Positions 1 through 11,400 of a stretch of 52,359 bases of DNA are shown here, in pieces. A model generated the notes under the pieces. It did not search any database and was not told where the DNA came from. It saw nothing but the letters and a program-made list of their open reading frames with translations. This stretch comes from Branchiostoma floridae (taxonomy: Eukaryota; Chordata; Leptocardii; Amphioxiformes; Branchiostomatidae), in NCBI RefSeq assembly GCF_000003815.2, contig NC_049990.1, positions 3,840,074 through 3,892,432 of the forward strand, given 5' to 3'. The translations under genes and the position numbers were made by a program. The stretch's first letter is position 1; each line of letters opens with the position of its first letter.

Positions 1-1
1 C

Positions 2-300
2 CTTGTGAGAAGCAAACTGAATTACTGCTCATTCATCTGGTCACCCTATACGCACAACCTCATTTATTCAGTCGACAAAATTCAAAGACGTGCCTCCAAG
101 TAAATTCTCAATGATTACACAACAGACTACAGGGCGACATTAATACATTGCTCACTCTTACCACTGTCGTACCGACGATAAATACCAGATCTATGTTTCT
201 GATATAAATGCTTACAGGCCATTATGATATAGACATTAACAAGTTTTCAAAAGTCCCAAAATTCTAAGAGCACATACGCAGACTAAATTGATCACAGGTA
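2..300 (+). pseudogene. decayed LINE reverse transcriptase C-terminal fragment
   Basis: Reading from base 2 gives LVRSKLNYCSFIWSP, then KIQRRASK, a stop, and LLPLSYRR, a stop. This is the familiar block just C-terminal to the reverse transcriptase domain in many non-LTR retrotransposons (R-S-K-L-x-Y-C-S...W-S-P; Q-R-R-A; L-P-L-x-Y-R-R). At least four in-frame stops (after RASK, YRR, LCF and IMI) show that it is dead. The fragment starts at the window edge, so its 5' extent is unknown, and similarity fades after about base 230-300. It differs from the CR1-like element at 43563-48959, so it is a separate, older insertion. The clade is not resolved. Confidence 0.72.
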
Positions 301-610
301 AATGCTACAGTACTGTTTAGATTTTGTTCAAGAGTTAATTGATATTTTTTACTCAAAGCTGACTTGTGACAATTAGTACAGCACAACTTTGAACGAGATG
401 GTAGATTTGTGTGTGGCTTTTTGGCGAATAATTGACTTAGATTTAGGGCAATTTGTAAGTATAAAAAGGGTCAGAAAGAGTAGGTTAATTTCCGATCGCA
501 TCCTCAGTTTGAGGTTCGACCACTTTACCTTTAGCCTTCCAACTGTAGGTGTAGAAAAGTTACCAGTATGCCTGAGTTTATACGACACTTCTGTATGGTT
601 GGAGCGTTAG

Positions 611-1134
611 CAAGTTATTATAGTGATACACAGTTACATACTTCCAATACTTTGTAACTATTATCAAGCTTAGAATATATTGAATTCAATTTACCTCTTC
701 TATAAAATCTCTTCTGTAAAATTATGCTGTAGATTTCTATTGTCTTCAACAATATTATTACTTATACTATAGATGTGAATTTTAGTTCTAAACCTTATTT
801 CAAAGGTGCATGTTGTGTTTTTGTAAAGCCGGTTATGTTTTCATTGCCGCTAGTTTGTGTGCTTAATTTTCATTTTTTTATTTGTTTGTTTGTTTGTTTG
901 ACAATACGTAATGGATTGATTTTAATGATGGGTTACCTATAGCTAATCACAACTAAGTAACGTCAGATATTGAATATGCAAATTAGGACATGAATTGCGC
1001 AACGAATGTGGAAATAAACACGTTTGCTGACAAATGTTTTTCACTATCAAAACATCTGTAAACCATGTAGCGATGCATACTGCAAGATACAATTTATACA
1101 GGTTAAGGCTAATATAGAAATAAATTCATAAACG
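611..1134. other. non-coding stretch, no gene seen
   Basis: AT-rich sequence with a short (TTTG)n run near 880-901. Only short chance ORFs are present on either strand, and I see no splice-bounded P450 exon here. Confidence 0.6.
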
Positions 1135-1412
1135 CGACCTGAATTGGGGTGGCGATTGCCACGAGTTCGACTGCAGCTTTGTTTTGCCTTACTCCTGACC
1201 GGTCGAAGCTTCTGAAGTTGGGTCCTAAAACATGTAAATACCTATTAACGGGAAAGTCGTCCTGTCATGATCACCCTTACCAGAACAACCGTCAACAGAG
1301 TCTCCATATATCACGAACAGTCAGACAGAGTCGACCGGTCAGGCGTAAGGCAAAACAAAGCTGTGGTCGAACTCACGACAATCGCCACCCTAATTCAGGT
1401 CGTATTTGTAAA
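1135..1412. repeat. inverted-repeat element (MITE-like), about 70 bp arms
   Basis: The left arm begins CGACCTGAATTGGGGTGGCG and runs to about 1205. The right arm (about 1332-1412) is its diverged reverse complement and ends CCACCCTAATTCAGGTCG. There is no coding capacity. This looks like a short non-autonomous DNA element. It is followed by diverged tandem sequence that reuses parts of the same motifs. Confidence 0.7.
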
Positions 1413-2330
1413 ACATGACTCTGCCAAACATGTACATACTTATTCAGCCAGAGATACAGTTACGTGGCAATCGCAGCGCCCTCACGTGCGTCAAACTTCA
1501 GGTTGCATGTATCAGATACGTTTGTATGATTCTTGTACTATATATACCACGCATGGCATGCACATACTCAATCAAACAAAGAAACAGTTTAACAAGAGGC
1601 AATCGCGACCCCCCACTTTAATTCAAGTCGCATTTATCAAACACGGCTGTAACGTTACCAGACATGTACATAGTTTCGGTCAAAAGTACAATCGGACATT
1701 AATCAAGCTGCAATCGCAGCGCCCCAACCACAATTCAACTCTCATACATTAATCGTGGTTCTACAAAACATAGTCAGTCAGGCAATGAATACACGACAAT
1801 CGCTGCGTCTACAGACACGTGCACCACAATTCAAGTCTCTTTTAAGCTAAGGGCACAATCCGCCGTACGTGCAATTTGTCCGTACGTTTTTTTTTGTGGG
1901 GGGGTGGGGGGTGGGGGCACGTCCGCCACGTATTTCTGAAAACGTTCAGGCTGTACAGGGCAGGCGCGTCGCCCGTACTGGCACGTACGGGGGTGAATCC
2001 ACAGCCCGATGGCAAACAAAGTTTTGCCTGCACGTAAAGTTCTACGGCGTGTCTGTGTGCTCCAAAATCCATCGGGTTCCCTACGAGTTCGTACGGAGGC
2101 GGTACTTACCACTTACGGATCCCCAAAGATTACCCACGTTTTGGCAAGTGGACAGCACGTATTTGCACAAACGGCGGGTTGTGCCCTTAGCTTTATCAAA
2201 CACGGTTGTGTCACGCATGCATGTACTCAGCCAAACAACAGGAACAGTCGCGGACGTAGCAATTATCCACGTGCACCCCAATTCAGGTCGACTATTTGTC
2301 AAACACGGGTGTACCAGACACATCTTCAAA
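1413..2330. repeat. degenerate tandem repeat of about 100-150 bp units
   Basis: The motifs 'CAATCGC(A)GC/ACC', 'AATTCA(A/G)GTCG', 'TCAAACACGG(C/G)TGT' and 'ATGTACAT' recur in the same order several times, for example near 1430-1500, 1590-1700 and 2190-2310. The array is interrupted by the element at 1844-2193. Unit length is irregular and the copies are diverged. ORFs here are chance reading frames. Confidence 0.5.
1844..2193. mobile_element. non-autonomous TIR DNA element, family A, copy 1
   Basis: It starts AAGCTAAGGGCACAATCCGCC and ends GGCGGGTTGTGCCCTTAGCTT, giving terminal inverted repeats of about 20 bp or more. The interior is about 350 bp with many CGTAC/GTACG motifs. Two relatives lie at 21972-22201 (5' end missing) and 26300-26634. 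No transposase is encoded, so it would have been moved in trans. The long ORFs crossing it are not conserved between copies. Confidence 0.8.
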
Positions 2331-2394
2331 GAAATAAGCAATGATAAGATAATCAGATTTTCTGACACAATGTCCACAGTCACGTCTGTCCCGT

Positions 2395-2647
2395 ATTCAA
2401 GTTCAAGGACGCCTTCTTCAGTACGGGTCTAGGTCAAAGTCTTGTAAAAGATTTGAACTTAGAGTTCCTGTCGCTAAGGTGATTCTATTCTTGTGCATGG
2501 CGTGACAGAATGCTGACAGCTGATTGGTCCACAGTTAATTGCACCTAGTAGATAGATTTATGGTACAGTACTTAGTCTTAACTAGATGTATAAAGCGCTT
2601 CTAGGGAATTAGCGTGAGGCCATTCACGCTCTGACCAGTCAGTCGCC
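2395..2647 (+). promoter_or_regulatory. duplicated P450 promoter ahead of an orphan first exon
   Basis: A TATA box (TATAAAG) lies at 2589-2595, 59 bp before the ATG at 2648. The region aligns with the gene 1 promoter (about 5076-5410) through shared blocks: 'ATTCAA', 'CAAGGACGCC', 'AAAGTC(C)TTGTAAAAG', TGGCGTGAC (2498-2506 here, 5175-5183 there) and 'CATTCACGCTG/CT' just before the ATG. TGGCGTGAC contains the GCGTG core bound by AhR/ARNT-type factors, and ATTGG at about 2524 is a CCAAT box on the minus strand. The binding-site calls are pattern matches only. Confidence 0.6.
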
Positions 2648-2718
2648 ATGTTGGCCCTGCTGCCTGTTCCTCCCACCTGGGTACTGCTTGTAGGACTGTT
2701 CACGGTTTTGTTCTACCT
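2648..2718 (+). CDS. orphan P450 exon 1 (possible alternative first exon of gene 1)
   Basis: The ATG at 2648 opens a 71 nt exon ending in a GTGAGT donor, phase 2. The peptide starts MLALLPVPPTW and ends VLFYL. This is the same membrane-anchor exon as in genes 1-3 (MLDLLPF...), one codon longer. No exon 2 follows before the gene 1 promoter, so it is either a relic of a lost or partial duplicate or an alternative first exon that splices to 8241, which the phase allows. The intact reading frame, TATA box and donor argue against old decay. cDNA would decide. Confidence 0.65.
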
Positions 2719-2772
2719 GTGAGTATTTACTTCAGAATCTACACATTCTACTTCAAACTTTTCTTTCTTTCT

Positions 2773-2861
2773 AGCCTGGGCACCATCCGATTTCTACCAG
2801 GGCTCCCTAAAAGGGTAGCGAGTGTAAGGAGCCCCGGTAGAAATCGGATGGTACCCAGGCT
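2773..2861. repeat. short hairpin element
   Basis: The left arm AGCCTGGGCACCATCCGATT and the right arm ending ATCGGATGGTACCCAGGCT form a near-perfect stem of about 35 bp with a short loop. It lies directly behind the orphan exon's splice donor. It is non-coding. Confidence 0.8.
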
Positions 2862-5070
2862 ACTTTCTTTCTACGATCACGAAAGAAAAGAGCTTTCGAA
2901 AGAAGCCAATAAATTCCTCCCAAATTTCCCCGTGTTTACAGACAAAACTAACCTCCTGTTTACATCAGAGAACCCACACATTGTAGAAAATATGGACCCT
3001 TCGTCTTCCACTGTCTCAGGAAAAGAAGTCGAACCAAACAAGATGGTTTAGAATTAGCTTTTAGACTAGAGTAGACATGTTCTATACTATTCCACACTAT
3101 TTGTATGTTTGTCCCCTTTCACGTTACCTGCAATTAGCCCTCGGGCAAGATTTTGCAAGACACTATTCACTTGTGCCCTCGCCCTTTCCACTATCGCCAT
3201 GCTCTCTCTGCGACCTGAATTGTAGTGAAAAAACAGTTTTACGAAAATTGTCAGTATATGTGTTTTGCTGCCTTTTCAGTCACACTTTTACATTTTGTAA
3301 TTGATAAACCCAGTACGAAATGGAAGGTTACACGCCTCCGTTTTAGGTCGCAGTAAGAGCAAATCGGAATCGATCGCAGTCTGGTAGAAAGGGAACTATA
3401 AAAGCTGGTTAGATAAGATAACAATAGTTTGTTCTCTTTTCCTTCCGACTCCGGACACGGGATTGTTTGCGTTGGTTGTGCGAAGAACCGTGACGTCCAA
3501 TATGGATATCCAGATATTGAGCGGCACCACACGTAGTAGGCACATACATGTACTTCCTTTAGTCAAACGGACGCTAGAACAAGACTTGAAAGCGTCCTCA
3601 GCTTCACTCTATCCCTGAGGGACTTGATTTCCGTCACCTCAGTTAAGTTGGTGTCAGTTCATTAATGAAGTTGGGCTTATTTTTTCATTTTGTGGGTTCC
3701 CATAAAACTAATGTGAAGCTGTGTACAATATCAGAGGGTCTGATACGATCGATTAGTTTCATTCTTCTTTTTTTCTCTGTGGCTTTTATTTATTTTATTT
3801 TTATCTAGCTGTTTATTAGTGAAGATCGGGTGGAAGCCACGAAGATCTAGTCTTAAGTGCCCTTTACAGTATATGGTACATGGTCTCAGTGCTCCTGTAC
3901 ACATTCTTGACCTGTTTTGTAGCCAATAGAATTGTTCAATTTCCGCCCAGTAGTGTTTGTTAACGTTAACACCCCAGGCCCTGCCGTGTTTGTTGATGAC
4001 GGATGATGATAGTCTGATGAGATAGTTTACGAGGGGCTGCCATACTCATCAACAGATGAAAGGCAATGGGAGCCTGGGTAAAGTAAATAAGATGGTTCTC
4101 ATGCTAGTTTTTTTTAAATCTAGCCTACTTTGCAGACTTCGAGGGGGCGGCTTTTATCTTATGGGGGGGGGGGGGGGGGCTGGATTGCGATTTTCAACGT
4201 TGGCTATATTCTATTATGCCGGGAAAGTAGTTTGCCGTAGATTCAGTTTTACCCAGCCTTGTGCTGTGCCCAAACGTAATAAAATCATCGTTGATTTTTT
4301 TTTTGGGGGGGGGGCATTGTTGTATAGTATTCACAGATAGACACGAACGAATTTTGCACTATCATGTATGTCATTCGTTCTCCATTAAGAAAAATAACCA
4401 TTGAGCACGTACACAATGCGTAAAGTAGAATTTCAGTCGTGTTCACGTCTGACAAAATATTGTATTGTTCACCAAACGGACGGTGTTGAAATAAAACATG
4501 CACAATGATAAAGGCATTGCAGTGTGCTAATAAAAGTAGATGGACACATTAAATGTTGTATGCATATGATATTAAAACCTGTGTTGTTAACGGTAGATAA
4601 ACTGCATTCAAATGTTGATACGTCTATACTTTGCGGGTAAGCTAACTTAATTTGTGTCTGTCTTAAATGTGTGAATATTAAGCTTTATGGAAACTTATAA
4701 AACTCATCGACCTTCTAATAAAACTCATTGACCCTCTACTTTTGTCTGGTCAGCAAAGTATTTTATTGTATGAATAACACTCTTGACCGGCTTCTACTGT
4801 TGTGGCAACAAAGTACTGTAAATTTTAGTAAGTACACTCTTGGTGTGAACAAAACTGAGTTGGTTGGTCCCAAGCGAGACAAGAGCACTTTAAACGTAAG
4901 ATCCAGTCAATAAAGGGTTTACGACAAGTTTCTGTAATTACATGTGGGAAGTACCGCTTTTTGGCACAAAACGCTCCTGCCTTCTTCCCCGTGGAAACAC
5001 TCTTCAAAAGAAATAACCAGTGTTTTTATATGAACTGTTATGGGTTAAAGTTCACTTGTAAAGCCTGCCC
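2862..5070. other. intergenic, no P450 exon found
   Basis: I looked for the exon 2 signature (tyr-met-val-trp-pro after an AG acceptor) and the other P450 exons and found none, so the orphan exon has no private gene body here. There are poly-G tracts at about 4164-4179 and 4303-4315, and only short ORFs on both strands. Confidence 0.55.
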
Positions 5071-5075
5071 TATAT

Positions 5076-5410
5076 TCAATTCAGGGCCAAGGACGCCATC
5101 TGCACCAAAGGTTCGGAGACAAAGTCCTTGTAAAAGTATTTGTGTCGTGTCAATAAATCATGCTAATTTATGAGTGGCGTGACCAATTTAATTGGTGCTT
5201 AAGGACTCAAATATTTAAGTGGCGCTACTGGACTAAGGAATCAATAAATAGGGTATAAAACCTGCTCTTCAAAACAAGATCTCCTCAGTGTCACTGACGA
5301 AAGGCAGCGGACGCTACCTGAAACGTCTGACCGCTTCCAAAATTATATCCCGTTGCTATTTGGCCTGCATCCAAGGTATCCTGAAAACATTCACGCTGAG
5401 ACTAGATACC
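5076..5410 (+). promoter_or_regulatory. gene 1 promoter and 5' UTR
   Basis: TATAAAA at 5254-5260 predicts transcription starting near 5285, leaving a 5' UTR of about 125 nt before the ATG at 5411. TGGCGTGAC at 5175-5183, overlapping CCAAT at 5183, is shared with the duplicated promoter at 2498. These blocks are the main conserved features between the two promoters. Their factors (AhR/ARNT-like, NF-Y) are inferred from motif only. Confidence 0.65.
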
Positions 5411-8400
5411 ATGTTGGATCTTCTGCCGTTCCCCCCTGCGTGGGTGCTGGTAGGACTATCGGCTTTGCTGTTTTATCTGTGAGTAACCGACAAAATCTAT
5501 ATAAATTTTAATAATCCTTGCGCGTTCTAAAAAAACGACAATATAACTAGATGGATTGTGGTATGTTGGGAGTCGTCGTTGCGTTTTGAATTGCATTTGT
5601 TATACCCGTGACTTTATAATGGTAATATTATCGAAAACGTACATTACTAAAAAGACAACCAAAGACACAAGGCATTATCATTTTTTATCTGCGAAATTCT
5701 GTCAGATCGCTCGGCCGCAGCGACGCCGCAAACGTGCCGAAGCTTCAGTGAGCTAAGCACAAGCGCTCTTCTGCTAACATAAGTGCCACATTTCGTGCGC
5801 ATTATAACTCTTCTTCGTCTTGAAAATTTATCAGTGAATATCGTCATGTATCGTGAAATAGAGAAAAGGTGGTGCTTACTTTTTGAATCGTTTCTAAACT
5901 GTCCACGTTATTGCCAGTCTATCCTCTTGACATGACTTAAATTTTACGACTTATGGGGAACGTTTTTCGGCTTTCTTCATAAAAACAAATCGAAGTTCGT
6001 TGTATGATTATCAACTATGAAGTCTTTATAAATATATCCACAAACCATTGTAGTCTGAATATTTTATAGATGATACCCTTCTAAGTGCGAGTGAATAAGA
6101 CGCGAGAAAAACAGGACTTTAAAGTGAGGAAGACATAGAATTGCAATCGGTGCTGTGATTAGATCAATTATTGTGTTTCTCATGCCCTGGCATAATCCAA
6201 AAGTGTGAAGATTATTCCCTTCGTATGTGAACTGTAAAGAACTTTACAGGTCTCTTGGTGGACATTCATGACATGTTTTATATATGTAACTATACTCCGA
6301 CATTTGGGTTGCGCCCCTTGTTAGGGTAAGGCACAGAACATATTGAACGCCCCTCGTACGTTTGTTGTTGAATAAAGGTCACTTCTTTCGAAGGTCGAAT
6401 CAAGGTCGTGCGTACAGACTGTTCCGTAAACGCGCTCGTACGATTGTCCATAAACAGCCAACCAGAGTCCAATATATGTAGGTGGGGCGGTAATACTGCT
6501 CGCCTATTGGTTATCGATAGACTAGCATGTACCCACCGGAACTTAAGCATACACATGTACAAGGTCGTTCGTATTCGCATAAATAAGGATAGTATATTCT
6601 GCATATAGATATATATAGAGAGAGATTACATATAAGTGTGTCCGAAAAATTTTGGTAAGCAACAGACATGATACATTCGAACAATGCATTTTGGTCCCGG
6701 CCGGATCCTGTCATATGCGCTACTTTCTTGGCTATGTGCTAATCTCCAAGCAGATCTTGCGGTAGTTCGAGACAGTAACATAAGCTGGGGAAGGAGTTTA
6801 ACCGACAGAGGACTTTTATCGCGGTAAAATTAAACTTCTCTGTCGGCTTAACTCCTCCCCCAGCTTATGTTACTGTCTTAAACTACCGCAAGATCTTTTT
6901 GGAGATTAGCTATGTGCTACATGTATTTAAATAAAGGTGAAGGTCCAATAGCTTTGACTCTTGAGGTCGTAAGAAAGGTCAGTCGGTTGTAAATCTGTCT
7001 AGGGCACGCTACCCAACCCCTCTCCTTTTATTGCTATCAAGTACCCCCCTCCCCAACCGAAGTCAGGTACCAACCCAAGAAGTTGCAGTTTAGAGTAGGC
7101 ATGCTCTATACTGTTGTCACACTTTTTGTTTGTTTGTAAGTGTGTGTGTTTGAGTCGCTTTCAGTCTTTAATGTGGTTTGTCAATAGGACAATCGTCAAT
7201 AGGGTTACCAGAGGTTATCGCAAACCCAGACTCTGTCGACGTTAGGCGCCGATCAAAACAAGGCCAAACAAACCTCCAAATCAACACCGGTATTTGTACC
7301 AGATATGTACATACTTATGCTTCCGTAATGCGTGTCTGTCGGAAGGGTCCTTTGCTACTAGTTTTATTACCTTCGCAAAGAAGCTTATTTGTGTATTTAT
7401 GTGTTAATTGTTTGTGCATAGAAGACCTGCAAAACTCTAGAAGGCTTAAATGGATTGTATTGATATTTGATACGTGGGTAGGTCTTGATATGACCTAGAA
7501 ACGATCAGATTTTGGGCCCCCTAGCGGCTCGTTACGGTACTGTTGCGGAACTATCGGGTTTGTTATCTCGTTTAATCAAGTTACTAGTATTGTCCGTTTG
7601 TACCCACACTCCTAGCAACTTGAAAACACTTGCTTAATGAATAACTGATCTTGGCCATCTATCTACATAAAACAGGATCGACGACAAGTTTGGTGTACAT
7701 TTCTTTATTCTTGCCAAGCAGAGCAACATTGGACGTTGTCCAAACTAACTGTGACCTACCATTAGCAACCTTTACTCATAGAACCAATTATATCTTTGTC
7801 AGCAACAGTATTGAGACGTTTGTTAGGAAACTTACCTATTCATTTTTACACCGACGTTGATCAGTTAACGTCCTCATTACGAAGCATGCTGCCAATGTGG
7901 CTTCAGGCGACATTATGCCAACTTAATTTTTATCCAATAGTTTATATTTATAGCCATAACAAAGGTAGGAGATTTGCTGGACGTTTTAATTTGTTAAGTA
8001 TGTAATGTATCAATGTGTCAGTGTTTGCTGAGTATTGGTCCGTAAAAGTAGTGATAAATGAATTTCTTCCACGACAGTGTTTGGCTAACTAACGTCAGGG
8101 ATTGCGTAATACCTCTTGGAATGCAACCGCAAGGAAGCATTTTTCCTCAGCGTAAATTCCAAGTATACAATAAGACAAGAATGAATGTAAATTTTATATA
8201 ATTGTTGGATACTCATTTTAACGTCTTTAAACATCAACAGGTTTCTGGTGTGGCCATTCTCCACCTTCAAGAAGCTGGGAATTCCCGGTCCGAAGCCGAT
8301 TCCCTTGTTTGGAAACTACCTGGATTATTTGAAGGTTGGTATTCTCAAACCAGTCATATAGAAACCTTAACCCTTATCCAGCTTGCTAACTACATTTTGC

Positions 8401-11400
8401 GGTACAAATGTGGTGCCAAATGGAAACACAACAATGATTCTTTTCCATGAGTCATTATTCTGCTACTAATCCACAAACCGTACATCGCAAGGCGCACCTG
8501 TTCCTGTCAGAAATAACTGAAAAGCGAGAAGAATTTGAATGTGCTTGGTATTAGCTAGTGTACATTGAATAGTACGTGAGTTCATCTGAGGTCCGTGGTA
8601 AAACTTTATGAAGTGATGAGTTGCTAATACTCAAAATGATACTATACCTCAACATCATCATTAATCTTCATCTGAGGTGCTGCAAGTAAAGTTTGACTTC
8701 CAGAACAGTCTGTCTTTTATCGCTGTGAATAGTTCCAGGCCCCTCAGACCAATTAATGACTCAATAAGTTTCTTCAAAGTTAGCCTTGGGCGACCAACAC
8801 GTTTCTTGTATAATTTATATAGTATACCTAGCCTGACTAAAATGGCGCACCTAGCGGTCTGCCCGACTGTTGCCGCCGTTCCTCGAGGAGGGGGTCATTA
8901 ACCTCTAACAGCGAGCGGTTGTGTGAACACAGGTTAATAGTATACCTTGAATCCATTTGTGTTGTAAAGGTCTTCATTCCTATACTCATAGTAGGAACGT
9001 ACGAACCTATATTGATGCTCTTAATCAAATGATATCTTTTAATCTTCAATCTCTATTTGTTTTGTGCATTTTCGTTAATCCAGGGAACGAATCTCTTCGA
9101 CCAGGAATGCTACAACAAGTACAACAAAGTCTGGGGGTGAGTTAGCTTTTACCTACCGTTTGCATTTGGCAAGATGTATCGTACACTGTAGTCCCAATCA
9201 CTGTGATGGCTTTGATGATGCTGATGTCGATGAAGATAAAGTTGGCTATGAATATAATGATGGAGATACAGTAGTGATGGCACTCCGATGATGATGATGA
9301 TGATGATGTTGATGACAATAATGGTGGAGATAATGATATCATCCTGATGATGATAATTCAATTTCAGGATTTTCGAAGCCCAGACGCCCATACTAATGGC
9401 TGGCGACCTAAAGCTTGTCAAAGAGATCACAGTGAAAAGGACCAACATTTTCCAGAACCGACGGGTAGGTTATATGCCATTTAATAGGCTGACTGGTTTT
9501 AAGGAATCTTCACTGAATAAAAGTGTAACGAATAAACCTTTATGTCACAGGTGAATGTTTTGATGTATAATTGCGCTGTTTTATGTGTGAATGTTCAACT
9601 GCATGTTGGATGACATTTGATATCATCATTGCTACTTGGAATGACCACTGTGTTGTGCTGTTACAATTTCAATTCAAGAATGTAATGGGACCTTAGCCAT
9701 CAAATGAGCAGCAAGAGATAAACACATTGACATGTTTGCAAGACAAGGGTTGTACAAAAAAACAATTATGGTCGCTGAAAGGTAGCTAAGATATCCCTGT
9801 ATAGTGGAAAGGTGTGGTAATAATTAGTAAAAAAAGTTAAGATACATTGCTCATGGCGACACTAAAGTTATGAAATCAACAACCCAACCTTTGTTTTAAT
9901 ACACATCTCCTCTAAGATCAGCCCATGTCTGTTTTGCAGGATTTGGGAGGGCGAGGTGAGATTTTCAGTGCCAGCATGGCTGCGCTCAAGGACGCTGACT
10001 GGAAACGGGTCCGTGGTGCCATCTCCCCCACCTTCAGCACAGGCAAACTCAAACAGGTTTGCTTACCTTTTTAAAAAAAACATTTACGAACAAGTTAAAA
10101 TACCTGAACATCAATGTTTCGGTACTGCACCTGAATAGACTTAGATGTATATTGCGTATTCCAAAAAGCAGTTACTCAAGCAACTGGATATAATTTTGGC
10201 GTATGTAATTGCCTGGCTGTCTAACTTTCGTCGACGAATATTACGTATCGATTTATTTTTAACCTTATTTAAAACCCAATTTAGCACTGGACAAAAGAAA
10301 ACATTTCGGGCATTGAAATCAGCACCACCTTCGATTGAAGAGCCTGTCGAAAGCATGGATTTTCTGCATAGGATACATTAAGTCATAAAACATTCTCTTA
10401 ACTGTTAATGTTCCCTTCAATATGGAAGCTGTGTTACTTTGTCACATTTTTTTCAGTTACAGATTTAGCGATCCAGACCTGTACCTAAATCTCTGTACTT
10501 ATTCCCGGTATTCACGTTTGGTGCTCACCTCTAATGTAGATACATCCCTGATTGCGAGGTTTCGAATGGCTTTGAAAGAAACTTGTTTCTGTGACTCTGC
10601 AGATGTCACCACATGTTGAGAAATGCGCGAACGACTTTGTATCCAAACTGGCTGAGAACGAGAAAGAAGGGACAATGTTTGACATGAAGTGGTGAGTATA
10701 TACATAAGGATGTAGACTGGTTTATTTATTCGTTTCGCAAAAACATAAATGACACGAATAAAAGCAACCTTCCAGCCGTGGAGGCTGAATTGTGCAGCTT
10801 TTTTTATGCAAACACAAATTATTACTAAATTACGAGTGCGACTTGCGACAAGTACGTGTACACGAGTGCATAACATTACGGGCATGCATAGCTGTGAAAC
10901 ACAGAGAGACATTTAGACCAAGGAACACCTCAAAATGATTATGAAGCCTCTTCCATTGATATGACCTTTTGACCTGTAATGTCTGTAATGTCTGATGAAT
11001 GACTAGTTCTAATACCCCTGACCTTTACTTCCTGTCACTACTGCAAATCTGACCTTTCCAGTGATACCATCTTCCCTTTCACTTCCCGATACTCTACTCT
11101 ACAGTGCTTTCAAGTAATCTAAGTATGGACAAACAGAACACAAACATCTCTACGAGCACACAGGAACACAAACATCTCTACGAGCACACAGGAACTCAAA
11201 CATCTCTACGAGCACACAGGAACACAAGCATCTCTACGAGCACACAGGAACACAAACATCTCTACGAGCACACAGGAACACAAACATCTCTACGAGCACA
11301 CTAGGAACACAAACATACAAACACACCCAAAACAAAACCGTCTAAGGAGGCAAAGGACACCAAGTGTGTGCCATTATGGATTATATTGATTAATACATAT

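Noticed and set aside
1869-2432. 187 aa + strand ORF
   Set aside because: Runs through a MITE; the frame is not kept in the copies at 21972 and 26300.
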